Source: Aigarchaeota archaeon
GTDB lineage: Archaea; Thermoproteota; Nitrososphaeria_A; Caldarchaeales; Calditenuaceae
Direction of reading: 5' to 3'
Assembly (NCBI GenBank): GCA_025059745.1
Contig: JANXDH010000004.1
Coordinates: 597,646 to 661,645, forward strand
Length of the DNA: 64,000 bases
The notes under the pieces were generated by a model. That model worked only from the letters and a program-made list of their open reading frames with translations. It ran no database searches and had not been told where the DNA came from. The position numbers and the translations under genes are program-made. Shown in pieces: positions 34,033 to 42,757 of the stretch (its first letter is position 1; every line of letters begins with the position of its first letter).

Positions 34033-34857
34033 CTAAACGTGCGGCACTATCGCGATGGGTCTGAGGGGTGAACCGGTGGCACCTTTGAACTTGAGAGGTA
34101 GCCCTATGAAGAGGAACTCATTCACCCTCTCGCGGGATATCTCTTCAAGGTACAGGTTCTCTATGATGTAAATGCCCCTCTTGGCGAGCAGGTAAAGGTG
34201 GGCAACGAGTCTGGAACGCGTATCTGGATCAACGTAGTGCGGGTTGTCCCAGGCCACGTTATCGGCACCCACCGCCATCGGATTCTGTTCGGCCAACCAT
34301 AGAGTCAGTTCCTTCGAGGCACCGGGTGCCTTAGCGTACTTCGGTGGGTCGTTCCAGTACCTTCCGTACCCGGTCCTCATGAGGACTACATCGCCAGGTC
34401 TGATAGTGACGTTCTGAGCGTCGAGGGCCCTTTTGAACTGATCGAGAGATACATCACCGTCCTCGGGTAGTGGGTCCGCGTGCACGCGAGCTACGTCGAC
34501 GAGGACCCCCCTCGCTATTAAGGGTGATATCTCGTCCGCTCCTAATTTAGTGAACCCCCACGGCGTCTCAATCTCACCGGTCACCTTTATACCTCCAATA
34601 AGGGTCAGATCTGATGCCTGATGACACCTAGCGTCGATATGTGTGCCGCTCTGGTCTGACATTATTATCAACCCGGATGCGCTGCTCCTAGGTCCATCAG
34701 TCTCTGGGTTATAGAGAGTCTTATGGTGCCTGTAGAGGAAGTAGAGCAATGCTGGTTGGACCGGCTGGAAGGCCGGCATACCTGAGTATCTGACCTGTTC
34801 CAGATCATAGACCTTGCACTTGGTCGTCAAGAGTTCTACCAGATCTCTTACCTTCAT
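34033..34857 (-). CDS. Cyclase / KynB-like metal-dependent hydrolase
   Basis: 274 residues of the cyclase family (arylformamidase-like). The metal motif is SGTHIDARCHQ near residue 69 (HxGTHxDxxxH class). Also visible are GVLVDVAR, PGDVVLMRTGYGRYW, and VGADNVAWDN and FIGLPLKFKGATGSPLRPIAIV at the end. Members hydrolyse N-formylkynurenine or cyclic or lactone substrates. The gene follows UbiD on the same strand with 56 nt between, and the start ATG 34857 has an AT-rich upstream. Its role is likely in acid or aromatic degradation, but the substrate is unassigned. Confidence 0.85.
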   Translation of the reverse strand: MKVRDLVELLTTKCKVYDLEQVRYSGMPAFQPVQPALLYFLYRHHKTLYNPETDGPRSSASGLIIMSDQSGTHIDARCHQASDLTLIGGIKVTGEIETPWGFTKLGADEISPLIARGVLVDVARVHADPLPEDGDVSLDQFKRALDAQNVTIRPGDVVLMRTGYGRYWNDPPKYAKAPGASKELTLWLAEQNPMAVGADNVAWDNPHYVDPDTRSRLVAHLYLLAKRGIYIIENLYLEEISRERVNEFLFIGLPLKFKGATGSPLRPIAIVPHV

Positions 34858-34950
34858 TTCACGCTCTTGAACTGAGTCAGCCTTACTTAAGCTTTACCAG
34901 CCTCAGTGAAGCCTTAGCGATCAATTTGATTACCAATGAACTCACCAAAT

Positions 34951-36999
34951 TCACCTCCACCTGATTCTTCTCAATGAAAGTGAGTTCAGCAGGACGCTGA
35001 CCGAGCTCAAGGCCATAGCTACGCCCGCCAGTATCGGGTTTAGATACCCGAGCGCAGCGAGAGGTATAAGGGACGTGTTGTAGATGAAGGCCCAGAAGAG
35101 GTTCTGCCTGACCTTTCGCATCGTGGCCCTCCCAAGCCTCATAACACCAACAACGTCCCTGAGGTCGTCCCTTATGAGGACCACGTCACCGCTCTCGATG
35201 GCCACGTCCGTACCACTCCCTAAGGCTATACCCACATCCGACTTCATCAGGGCTGGTGCATCGTTTATACCGTCACCAACCATGGCGATCTTCTTCCCCT
35301 GATTCTGAAGGTTCTCTATGATCCTCACCTTATCGTGAGGCTTAACCTCCGCTACGACCTCATCGATACCTAAGTCTCTCGCAACCGAGCGAGCAGCCCT
35401 CGCCTTATCACCCGTCAGCATCATTACTCGGAGACCGAGCCGCTTGAGATCAGATATCGAGGTCCTTGCGTGTTCCTTAACCTCATCACCAATCGTTATC
35501 AACCCTATTACCTTATCGTTGAGCCCAACTATCACCACCGTCCTCCCCTCCTCGATCAAAATATCAATCTGGTTCCGCAGATCGTCTAATTCGACACCGA
35601 ACCGTCTGAAGAGCTCGTCATTACCGACTAACACGCGATCGCTGCCTAGCCTAGCAACGACACCCTCGCCAGGTATCTCCTCGAACTCTTCCGGAGGTCT
35701 GACCTCACTTTTTAAGCCTGTTGCGTACTCGATTATAGCCTTAGCAACGGGGTGGTTTGATCCCCACTCTGCAGAGGCCGCGAGAGAGACGATCTCTTTC
35801 TCTGTAAAGGGCTGCGTTCCGATGACACCTACTACCGCGGGTCGGCCCTTGGTGAGCGTCCCCGTCTTGTCAAACACGACAGTGTCGACTCTCTGGATCT
35901 TCTCTATTGCCTCCGGCCCCTTTATCAGTACCCCGTTCTCCGCACCCTTACCAGCGCCGACAATAAGGGCTGCAGGGGTAGCTAAACCGAGTGCACAAGG
36001 ACAAGCTATTATGAGGACCGCTATGAATGAGGTGACGCCCCTCAGCAAATCCTCAAAGATCAATGACCATATCACAAGCGAGGTGATGGCTATCGATACA
36101 ACTGCCGGTACGAAGAGGGCCGATGCCCTATCGACTATCCGCTCGATCGGAGCCTTGGAGGTCTGAACGTCCTCGATGAGCCTCACTATCTGGGCAAGGA
36201 CGGTATCCGCTCCCACCTTGGTCGCTCTAACGATCATCATGCCGGTCTCGTTGATCGTTCCGCCTATGACCTCGTCACCGGTTCTCTTGAGGACAGGCAT
36301 ACTCTCTCCGGTGATCATCGACTCGTTGACGTTAGAAGCCCCCTCTACGACGACGCCATCTACCGGTACCCTATCACCCGGTCTAACTAAGATTAAGTCC
36401 CCCTCCCTAACCTCCTCGATCCTCACCTCGGACTCAAGACCATCCTTCAGAATTCTCGCGGTAGTCGGCTGGAGTTCTAAAAGCCTCCTCACGACTTCAG
36501 ACGCTTTTCTCCTGAGGCCGTGCTCCATACTCCTACCCAGGAGGACGAAGGCTATGATTAGGGCGGAGACCTCGTAGTACGTCCCGGGAGGTAACAGGCC
36601 CGGAGAGAAAGTGTCGACGGTGCTGTACGCCCACGCCGCTGAAGTACCGATCGCGATCAGGGTGTCCATGTTGGCTGTTCTTGCGCGCAACGCGTGTAGC
36701 GCCCCCCTGAAGAACTTATAGCCCGCTACGAACTGGACTGGTGTGGCTAACGCGAAGAGAATCAAGTTCGTCAAGGTCCCGGGCACTCCCATACCAAACC
36801 ACGTCACGATTAGGGTCGGTATGCCGAGAGAGAAGCTCAGGACAGTCATCCTCTTCAGAGACCTGAACTCCAGCTCAGGCGCTAGGAATAACCTCAGGCA
36901 CCCTTCCGAGCAGAAGAAGTACTCGCGCCCCTTCAGCGATGTCCTTATCGCGCCCTCCTCATCCGGGACGTACATCCCGCAGACCGGATCTTTGGGCAC
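34951..36999 (-). CDS. Heavy-metal (copper-type) P-type ATPase with N-terminal YHS domain
   Basis: 682-residue P1B ATPase. The N-terminal 45 residues are a YHS metal-binding domain (DPVCGMYVPDEE, YFFCSEGCLRLF) in place of the usual heavy-metal-associated CxxC domain. Then follow eight transmembrane segments, the CPC metal site IACPCALGLATPAA, the phosphorylated DKTGTLTKGRP, the nucleotide-binding HP motif WGSNHPVAKA, and MVGDGINDAPAL. The CPC site indicates copper or silver export. The start is GTG 36999, with a TATA-like TTTTTATAGG 25 nt upstream. It stands alone; no CopZ chaperone or CopR-like regulator gene is adjacent. Confidence 0.94.
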   Translation of the reverse strand: MPKDPVCGMYVPDEEGAIRTSLKGREYFFCSEGCLRLFLAPELEFRSLKRMTVLSFSLGIPTLIVTWFGMGVPGTLTNLILFALATPVQFVAGYKFFRGALHALRARTANMDTLIAIGTSAAWAYSTVDTFSPGLLPPGTYYEVSALIIAFVLLGRSMEHGLRRKASEVVRRLLELQPTTARILKDGLESEVRIEEVREGDLILVRPGDRVPVDGVVVEGASNVNESMITGESMPVLKRTGDEVIGGTINETGMMIVRATKVGADTVLAQIVRLIEDVQTSKAPIERIVDRASALFVPAVVSIAITSLVIWSLIFEDLLRGVTSFIAVLIIACPCALGLATPAALIVGAGKGAENGVLIKGPEAIEKIQRVDTVVFDKTGTLTKGRPAVVGVIGTQPFTEKEIVSLAASAEWGSNHPVAKAIIEYATGLKSEVRPPEEFEEIPGEGVVARLGSDRVLVGNDELFRRFGVELDDLRNQIDILIEEGRTVVIVGLNDKVIGLITIGDEVKEHARTSISDLKRLGLRVMMLTGDKARAARSVARDLGIDEVVAEVKPHDKVRIIENLQNQGKKIAMVGDGINDAPALMKSDVGIALGSGTDVAIESGDVVLIRDDLRDVVGVMRLGRATMRKVRQNLFWAFIYNTSLIPLAALGYLNPILAGVAMALSSVSVLLNSLSLRRIRWR

Positions 37000-37087
37000 G
37001 CAAATACTCCTTTCTTACCCTATAAAAATCTCGTTATGAGTCTAAAGAGCGAAGTGAAAATTGATAAGGTGTATCCTCCTCCAATAT

Positions 37088-37146
37088 GGGGGGATGAGGC
37101 CGCCGCTCCAGACTGATCAGTGATGTAGGAAGAGCCGAGCCGACCC
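37088..37146 (+). ncRNA. Candidate box C/D-like small RNA
   Basis: The order GGG, GGGATGA (box C with one mismatch to RTGATGA), 15 nt, CTGA (box D'), TCA, GTGATGT (box C' with one mismatch), 13 nt, CCGA (box D with one mismatch), CCC matches the layout of an archaeal C/D guide RNA. The flanking GGG and CCC could form the terminal stem. The total of 59 nt is the normal size. Three of four boxes deviate by one base, so this is a weak call; the guide targets were not identified. Confidence 0.27.
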
Positions 37147-37196
37147 TTCGACGAGCATCGATGAATGAACAAACGGTAGATCATTGTAAAAAGTAA

Positions 37197-37212
37197 AAAC
37201 TTATATAAGATA
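37197..37212 (+). promoter_or_regulatory. TATA box of the CHRD gene
   Basis: AAACTTATATAAGATA. Its centre is only about 13 nt before ATG 37218 but 25 nt before the in-frame ATG 37230, so the latter is the likely leaderless start. Confidence 0.6.
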
Positions 37213-37229
37213 CATTCATGTCAATAAAT

Positions 37230-37760
37230 ATGAACCCTTCTAGACTCGTCCTGATATCGGCATTCCTATTAGTCTCGGTAGCCGTGACCTTGGCGGTGGT
37301 CTTACCAGTAATATCTGGTAACGTTGCAGTGGGGACGAGGGACTTCATAGCGATACTCAACGGTTGGAACGAGGTGCCCTCTGTCGTGAGCACTGGAATC
37401 GGATGGACCATGATAAGTATCTCACCTGATGGGAGGAGCATAACTTTCGAGATGAGGTATAACGGCATAAGGGACGTCACCATGGCCCACATTCACCTCG
37501 GCAAGGACGGTCACATCGGAGCAGTCGCTGTGTGGTTGTGCGGCGGACCAAGACCCCCGTGTCCACCCTCCCCGGGTACCGTAACCGGCACTATAACAGC
37601 TGACGACGTTCTGGGCATACCCGCGCAGGGATTATCGAGGGGTGATCTGGCATCTCTCATAGCCGCCATAAGGAACGGCGCTGCATACGTCAACGTCCAC
37701 ACTACTGCATTCCCTGCCGGCGAAATTAGGGGACAGTTCAGACCGCTCGGTACTCCTTAG
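37230..37760 (+). CDS. Exported CHRD-domain protein
   Basis: 176 residues from ATG 37230; the ORF track starts at 37218 but the TATA position favours 37230. The N-terminus is a signal peptide or anchor: MNPSRLVLISAFLLVSVAVTLAVVL with a basic start and a hydrophobic stretch. The rest is one CHRD domain: FIAILNGWNEVPSV, ITFEMRYNGI, MAHIHLGKDGHIGAVAVWLC and the end AYVNVHTTAFPAGEIRGQF. CHRD domains occur in extracellular proteins; their ligand is unknown. The conserved histidines (HIH, HTT) and two cysteines around PRPPCPPSPG might bind metal. The copper ATPase gene is divergent next to it. Confidence 0.9.
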   Translation: MNPSRLVLISAFLLVSVAVTLAVVLPVISGNVAVGTRDFIAILNGWNEVPSVVSTGIGWTMISISPDGRSITFEMRYNGIRDVTMAHIHLGKDGHIGAVAVWLCGGPRPPCPPSPGTVTGTITADDVLGIPAQGLSRGDLASLIAAIRNGAAYVNVHTTAFPAGEIRGQFRPLGTP

Positions 37761-38028
37761 TTAGATCTCAGGCCATCGCTTTTTTATCATTGACTATGAT
37801 AACGACCGTAACGACTTAGTGAGATCCGCTCATCCACTCCTCATTCACGAATTATGGCCAAGCGAAGAACCTCACATTACTGAGAGATCGAAATCCGATA
37901 ATTTTCCCAATTTTTACCTTTTTTTTACTAATAATGTAAATGATCGCCTCTCGTAGAAAATCCGTCATCAATCGCGGATCAATTCTCGGTATAAATTTAA
38001 TAACGATAATTCTTCGGTAGCAACTGAA

Positions 38029-38433
38029 GTGAACGAGATAAAGCGATCAGATGACGTGATAGTCGGCAAGCACGTCTACGGTAACGCGTACGATTGTGAT
38101 GAGAGAGTTCTGACTGCGGAGGCCGACCTGAAGAGGGTGGTATTGGAGGCCGTCAGGATGGCGGGGATGCACCTGATCGATCTGAAGAGCTGGAGGTTCG
38201 GTGGAAAGAAGGGCGGCATCTCTGTAATCGCGCTAATATGTGAGAGTCACGTGGCCGTCCATACCTGGCCGTCTTACAGGTACGCCACGATAGACGTGTA
38301 CACCTGTGGTGAGAGGAGCGATCCCGAGGTGGCCTTCAAGCACATCTGCGACTACCTTAAGCCCAAACGCCTCGCGCACCACCTAGCCGACAGGTCGAGC
38401 ACGATCAGTTTGAGCCCACCAGTCATCGACTGA
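38029..38433 (+). CDS. speD: S-adenosylmethionine decarboxylase proenzyme (SpeD family)
   Basis: 134 residues of the prokaryotic class 1B pyruvoyl decarboxylase. The self-cleavage site is E72-S73 in ALICESHVAVHTWPSY; the serine becomes the pyruvoyl group. YTCGER contains the conserved cysteine. It makes decarboxylated SAM for spermidine-type polyamines. Crenarchaea also have a close paralogue that decarboxylates arginine instead, and I cannot separate the two by eye. The start is GTG 38029, preceded by a TATA-like GGTATAAATT about 35 nt upstream. The dCTP deaminase gene follows after 53 nt. Confidence 0.9.
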   Translation: MNEIKRSDDVIVGKHVYGNAYDCDERVLTAEADLKRVVLEAVRMAGMHLIDLKSWRFGGKKGGISVIALICESHVAVHTWPSYRYATIDVYTCGERSDPEVAFKHICDYLKPKRLAHHLADRSSTISLSPPVID

Positions 38434-38486
38434 TGGATAAATGTCCTGGTCGCGTTTATCTTGTAGCTTTTAGAGGGTAAAGCGTC

Positions 38487-39005
38487 ATGATACTGTCGGA
38501 TTTCGACCTCTGGAACTACATAAGGACTGGAAGACTACGCATAGACCCCTTCACGGAGGAGATAGTGAGGGAGAACGGCGTGGACCTGAGGATAGGCAAC
38601 TCGATAGGGCGTCTCAAGAGGACCGGCAGGGTGCTGGATACGAGGTCTCGGGACACGCGTGAGTTCTACGAGATAGAGGAGGGGGAGAACTTCATCATAA
38701 TGCCCCACGAGCACGTCCTCCTTCATACCGTCGAGTACCTCTCGCTCCCAAGGGACCTCATGGCCTTCGTCAACCTCAGGAGCAGTTTCGCGAGAGTCGG
38801 GTTGACGCTGCCGCCGACCATAGTCGACGCCCACTTCCAAGGCCAGTTGACCATAGAGCTGGTGGGAGGGGAGTTCCCTGTCAGGCTCTACGCTAACGAT
38901 CGCTTCATACACCTAGTTTTTGCAAAACTGAGCTCAGAAGTGGACAAAGCCTATCAGGGGAAATATCAGGGACAGAGGGGAGTGAAGCTACCGTCGTTCG
39001 ATTAG
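38487..39005 (+). CDS. dcd: dCTP deaminase
   Basis: 172 residues. It converts dCTP to dUTP for thymidylate synthesis. Motifs: MILSDFDLW, NGVDLRIGNSIG, and the active-site block LRSSFARVGL...PPTIVDAHFQGQLTIELVG, with the terminal YQGKYQGQRGVKLPS that closes over the triphosphate. A bifunctional dCTP deaminase/dUTPase cannot be ruled out from sequence. The stop overlaps the 3' end of the MBL-fold gene by 4 nt tail to tail. Confidence 0.94.
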   Translation: MILSDFDLWNYIRTGRLRIDPFTEEIVRENGVDLRIGNSIGRLKRTGRVLDTRSRDTREFYEIEEGENFIIMPHEHVLLHTVEYLSLPRDLMAFVNLRSSFARVGLTLPPTIVDAHFQGQLTIELVGGEFPVRLYANDRFIHLVFAKLSSEVDKAYQGKYQGQRGVKLPSFD

Positions 39006-39790
39006 AACCTGATGGTCAGGCCGTCGCTCGCGATCACGACCCTACACCTGTGCCTCTCGAGTATCTTACTAGCCAGTGAAACCTCCCTCCCCTCCCATGC
39101 CGGATAAAGGTGGGTGACGACTAGTAACTTCGGTCTGACCCTCTCGACCACAAGAGAGAGCCCCTCGTCGTCTGTGTGAAGCCCTACCGAGGACCCCGAG
39201 GGGAAGGAGCACTCGTGTATCAGTACGTCGACCCCCTCCGCGAGCTTAATCATTCCTTCATCGACCACTGTATCGCCTGAGTACGCGAGACTCCTCCCCG
39301 GAAAGGTCAGCCTGTAAGCGACTCCATCGTAGTGCCTCACGCCCACCGCTTTGACCCTCACGTCACCTAACTCGATGGCCTCGTCCCCACTGACCTCCAC
39401 CAGACTCGTGTACTTCTTGTAGTTCATGGTCGAATCGAGGTAGCCGAAGTACCTGCTACCATCAATCAGCGACCTTACGAGCTCTCTGAGGCCCTTGGGT
39501 CCTATGATCACCAGCCCCCTCTGAGACCTCGCGGGTCTCCCGTCCCGGTCGTAGGCCCACATCTTGATCAAAGGCAGGAGCTCCGCGACGTGGTCGACGT
39601 GATAATGGGAGATCAGGACGCCCGAGATGGAGTGCGGGTCGAGACCGTAGCGGACCATCTTCTGTATTGTCCCTGGACCTATGTCCAGCAGTAGCTCCTG
39701 AGAGGCACCGCGGAGATAGATCGACGAACAGAACCTCTGTCTGGTGGGGACTATCGACCCGGAACCGAGGACCTTCATGTATAGCCGCAA
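39002..39790 (-). CDS. Metallo-beta-lactamase fold hydrolase, RNase Z-like
   Basis: 262 residues with the zinc motif SHYHVDHVAEL (canonical HxHxDH), the aspartate in AYSGDTVVD and a late histidine in VVTHLYPAW. The layout resembles RNase Z/ElaC phosphodiesterases and archaeal MBL relatives; the flexible arm of true tRNase Z is not obvious. The start is TTG 39790, right after moaC, with ATG 39778 an alternative (MKVLGSGS, closer to family N-termini). It is likely co-transcribed with moaC and the uS4/uS11 genes upstream. Function: tRNA 3' processing is possible but not shown. Confidence 0.82.
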   Translation of the reverse strand: MRLYMKVLGSGSIVPTRQRFCSSIYLRGASQELLLDIGPGTIQKMVRYGLDPHSISGVLISHYHVDHVAELLPLIKMWAYDRDGRPARSQRGLVIIGPKGLRELVRSLIDGSRYFGYLDSTMNYKKYTSLVEVSGDEAIELGDVRVKAVGVRHYDGVAYRLTFPGRSLAYSGDTVVDEGMIKLAEGVDVLIHECSFPSGSSVGLHTDDEGLSLVVERVRPKLLVVTHLYPAWEGREVSLASKILERHRCRVVIASDGLTIRF

Positions 39791-40231
39791 TCAATCACCC
39801 TTTACTTTCTCTAACACCCTGATACCGAATATCTCGGTCTCCGGATATTGACCCTCAGAATCCTTCTCGTAAATCTTGACGAGGTCCCATATGTTGAGGA
39901 GCGCTATGGAGACCGCGGCCAGAGCCTCCATCTCGACCCCGGTCTTCTCGTGGGCGATCACCCTCGCAACCACCCTGATGCAAGAGTCCTTATCGAGGAG
40001 CTCGACGCTCACCTGAACGCTCTCTATCTTCAGTTGATGACACAGGGGTAGCAGGGAGGACACACTCTTCGCTCCAATCACTCCCCCGATCTGTGCCAGT
40101 TGCACCGGGTCGCCCTTCTCCACGACCCCGGATCTGATTAGCTCCAAGGTACTGCGCCTCAACCTGATGAAGCCCTGAGCCGTGGCCTCCCTCCTGATCA
40201 CCCTCTTCTCAGAGACGTCGACCTGACGCAT
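39791..40231 (-). CDS. moaC: Cyclic pyranopterin monophosphate synthase MoaC
   Basis: 146 residues. MoaC acts after MoaA in molybdenum cofactor synthesis. Family features: KRVIRREATAQGFIRL, GGVIGAKSVSSLLPLCHQLKIESV, KTGVEMEALAAVSIALLNIWDLVK. It matches usual length. It lies downstream of uS11 (45 nt gap) and abuts the MBL gene, so it probably belongs to that transcript. Its product supports the molybdenum hydroxylase encoded at 18-20 kb. Confidence 0.95.
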   Translation of the reverse strand: MRQVDVSEKRVIRREATAQGFIRLRRSTLELIRSGVVEKGDPVQLAQIGGVIGAKSVSSLLPLCHQLKIESVQVSVELLDKDSCIRVVARVIAHEKTGVEMEALAAVSIALLNIWDLVKIYEKDSEGQYPETEIFGIRVLEKVKGD

Positions 40232-40276
40232 TACCGGTTTCTAACCGGTATCCGTTAAAATTAATCTTTGGGGTCT

Positions 40277-40702
40277 TTAGACCCTCCTCCCTCGCCTTCC
40301 ACCCTTCTTCCTGACGCTGTCGTGTGGTATCGGGGTCACGTCCTCGATCCTGCCTATCATCACGCCGGATCTCGCTATGGATCTTATCGCCGCCTGAGTC
40401 CCGGGACCAGGTGTCTTCGACTTGACTCCCCCGGGAGCCCTGACCTTTATGTGAACCGCGTTTATCCCCTTCTGCCTCGCTATCTCCATCACGTAGCCCG
40501 CGGCCCTCATTGCGGCGTAAGGGGTTGGCTCAAGCCTGCCCGACTCGACGAACATCCCCCCGCTCGCCCTCGCCACCGTCTCGGACCCCGTCAGGTCGGT
40601 GACGTGGATCAGTATGTTGTTGAAGGAGGAATAGATGTTCACTATGCCCCATCTCAATTCCCTCGGCTGTGACTGGGTCTCAGGCGTTGAGCTCTCCGAC
40701 AT
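40277..40702 (-). CDS. rpsK: 30S ribosomal protein uS11
   Basis: 141 residues of archaeal uS11: [112 protein letters not shown]. The basic C-terminal tail contacts rRNA in the platform of the small subunit. It follows uS4 after 40 nt. The RNA polymerase subunit D and uL18-type genes that follow in many archaea are missing; moaC comes next. Confidence 0.97.
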   Translation of the reverse strand: MSESSTPETQSQPRELRWGIVNIYSSFNNILIHVTDLTGSETVARASGGMFVESGRLEPTPYAAMRAAGYVMEIARQKGINAVHIKVRAPGGVKSKTPGPGTQAAIRSIARSGVMIGRIEDVTPIPHDSVRKKGGRRGRRV

Positions 40703-40742
40703 CCCAATACACCTACCTGGTCCTTGGATTTAACGGTATTTT

Positions 40743-41237
40743 TCAGCTAGCGGCCGTCGCTATCGAGAGCCTTATCGAGCCCTCCATACCACGAGGTACT
40801 AGATACCCGGGAGAAGTGACCTTGCGGTCCCCCACCACGACGTGACCGTGAGCGATGAGCTGCCGCGCGTGATATATGCTCTTAGCGTGACCCAGTTTGT
40901 AGACAACGGTCTGTAGCCTCCTCTCTAGGACGTCCCTGACCGTAAGTTTCAGCACGTCGTCCGCCGTCGAGCTCTCGTCTATCAAACCCATGCCGTACAG
41001 CTTCCCTATCAAGATACCCTCCTTTAACTTCCTCTCCTCACCGCGCAGGACGAAGAGCTCCCTGGCTATCTTCCTGTACTTCCTGAGCGTCGACTGCGCG
41101 CGCCACAGCTCCCTCTTGTTCCTCAGACCGTACTCACCGACTAACCTCAGCTCCTCGTCCAGCCTCTCTACTCTCCACGGCTGTTTCGGCGTCTCGTATT
41201 TCTTCCTCTGTCTCTTAGGGTCACCCAACTTCTTCAA
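40743..41237 (-). CDS. rpsD: 30S ribosomal protein uS4
   Basis: 164 residues. The N-terminal helical part (LGDPKRQRKKYETPKQPW, VGEYGLRNKRELWRAQSTLRKYRKIAREL) and the S4 RNA-binding domain (RRLQTVVYKLGHAKSIYHARQLIAHGHVVVGDRKVTSPGYLV) match archaeal uS4, an early assembly protein of the small subunit. The start is TTG 41237. In many archaea uS13 comes directly before uS4; here it does not, since the region upstream is the proS promoter. Confidence 0.97.
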   Translation of the reverse strand: MKKLGDPKRQRKKYETPKQPWRVERLDEELRLVGEYGLRNKRELWRAQSTLRKYRKIARELFVLRGEERKLKEGILIGKLYGMGLIDESSTADDVLKLTVRDVLERRLQTVVYKLGHAKSIYHARQLIAHGHVVVGDRKVTSPGYLVPRGMEGSIRLSIATAAS

Positions 41238-41286
41238 TCAATCGACTATCAACTATTTATTGATATGTTCTTCTCCACGGTTATAG

Positions 41287-41295
41287 TTTATATAT
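41287..41295 (+). promoter_or_regulatory. TATA box of proS
   Basis: TTTATATAT, whose centre predicts transcription start near 41318. This coincides with GTG 41319 and ATG 41325, which are both in a different frame from the ProRS body (see that gene). Confidence 0.55.
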
Positions 41296-41329
41296 CGTAG
41301 ACTGCCTTCGCGAGGTAGGTGGTTATGTT

Positions 41330-42757
41330 ATTGCCCGACGGGCTAAAAAGGACGACGAGTTCAACGAGTGGTTCGACGAGGTGCTACTCAACGCAAGGAT
41401 AGTTGACGCGAGATACCCCGTGAAGGGGTTCATCGTCTACCTCGAGAACGGTAGGAAGGTCATCGAGTCCGTCCAGAGGATCTTGGAGGGTAAGCTCGAG
41501 GCCGACGGACATAGACCCATGACCTTCCCCATAGTGGCCACAGAAGAGAACTTCTCAAAGGAGGCAGAGCACATAAAGGGGTTTCACGGCGAGGTCTTCA
41601 GGTTCAGGATCCCCAGCGATGAAGATGGCAGGGAGCTGATCGTCAGACCTACTTCGGAGACGATAATATATCCGATGTTCTCCATCTGGATAAAGAGCCA
41701 CGCGGACCTACCCTTCAAGGTTCATCAGAGCTGCCAGGTCTACCGGTACGAGACCAAGGCCACTAGACCCCTCTACCGCGTCAGGGAGGTCCTTTGGAAC
41801 GAGGCGCACACCGCGCACGTCGATGAGAGGGACGCGGAGGCCCAGTTCCTGAGGGCGGTAGAGATCTATAAGGAGGTGCTGGACGACCTCGCGATATCCT
41901 ACGTAATCCTGAAGAGACCTGACTTCGATAAGTTCGCTGGAGCGGTCTACTCGGTCGCCTTCGACGCTTGGAACCCTGACGGCAGGGTGAACCAAGTGGC
42001 TACCGTCCACAATCTGGGCGAGAACTTCTCGAGGGTCTTTGAGATAACTTACGAGACGAAGGAGGGTGGGAGGAGGTACGTGTGGCAGCTCTGCTACGGT
42101 TTAGGCTACAGTAGGGTCCTGGCAGCTATCATAGCCCAACACGGTGATGACCTAGGTCCGATATTTCCACCGAGGGTGGCTCCTATCCAGATAGTCGTAG
42201 TGCCGATACCCTACAAGGGAGTGGAGGAGTCGGTGTATAGTTACGCGAGGGAGATAGCCGAGTCTCTGGGGGGTAGGTTCAGGACCCTGATAGACGATCG
42301 GAGGGACACCACACCAGGCGAGAAGTTCTACCACTGGGAGAGGCAGGGTGTCCCGTTGCGCATAGAGATAGGGCCGAGAGAGGTGGAGAACTCGACTATA
42401 ACCCTGACGAGGAGGGACAGCGGCGAGAGGATTAAAGTGGAGAGGGAGTCTGCGGTCCAGAAGATCGATGAGATCCTCCTCGATATCCAAGACAACCTCC
42501 GGAAGAAGTCTATGAACGTCATGCGCGATATGGTTATCGATGTAAGATCAATGGATGAGCTCATCGATGGAATCTCGAGAAGGAAGATATGTAGGGTGAA
42601 TTGGTGCGGCTTAATAGAGTGCGCGATGGAGATCAAATCGAGGGTCGCTGGAGAGATAAGGGGCTACAACTTTGAGATGGTGGACGAACCATTCAGTAAC
42701 TGTATCGCGTGTTCTGGTGACCCGGTATACGTCGTCTACGTGGCGAGGGCGTACTGA
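41330..42757 (+). CDS. proS: Prolyl-tRNA synthetase, archaeal type; 5' end unresolved
   Basis: Class II ProRS: KGFIVYLENGRKVIES, motif 2 RPLYRVREVLWNEAHTAH, VWQLCYGLGYSRVLAAI (motif 3), an anticodon-binding domain, then the archaeal zinc-like C-terminal end with ICRVNWCGLIEC, SNCIACSGD and a final tyrosine. The ORF track begins at GTG 41381, but the same frame encodes family sequence before it (KKDDEFNEWFDE). No ATG, GTG or TTG exists in that frame back to the TAG at 41297; ATT 41330 is the only near-start. In the next frame GTG 41319 and ATG 41325 lie at the expected TSS and reach the ProRS frame only if one base is added in the A5 run at 41345-41349. Confidence 0.93.
   Translation: MARRAKKDDEFNEWFDEVLLNARIVDARYPVKGFIVYLENGRKVIESVQRILEGKLEADGHRPMTFPIVATEENFSKEAEHIKGFHGEVFRFRIPSDEDGRELIVRPTSETIIYPMFSIWIKSHADLPFKVHQSCQVYRYETKATRPLYRVREVLWNEAHTAHVDERDAEAQFLRAVEIYKEVLDDLAISYVILKRPDFDKFAGAVYSVAFDAWNPDGRVNQVATVHNLGENFSRVFEITYETKEGGRRYVWQLCYGLGYSRVLAAIIAQHGDDLGPIFPPRVAPIQIVVVPIPYKGVEESVYSYAREIAESLGGRFRTLIDDRRDTTPGEKFYHWERQGVPLRIEIGPREVENSTITLTRRDSGERIKVERESAVQKIDEILLDIQDNLRKKSMNVMRDMVIDVRSMDELIDGISRRKICRVNWCGLIECAMEIKSRVAGEIRGYNFEMVDEPFSNCIACSGDPVYVVYVARAY

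Noticed and set aside
35444-36166. 240-residue plus-strand ORF
   Set aside because: It lies opposite the P-type ATPase and is Ser/Thr/Pro-rich as expected for antisense of such a gene.
36176-36577. 133-residue plus-strand ORF
   Set aside because: It is antisense to the ATPase, with low-complexity composition.
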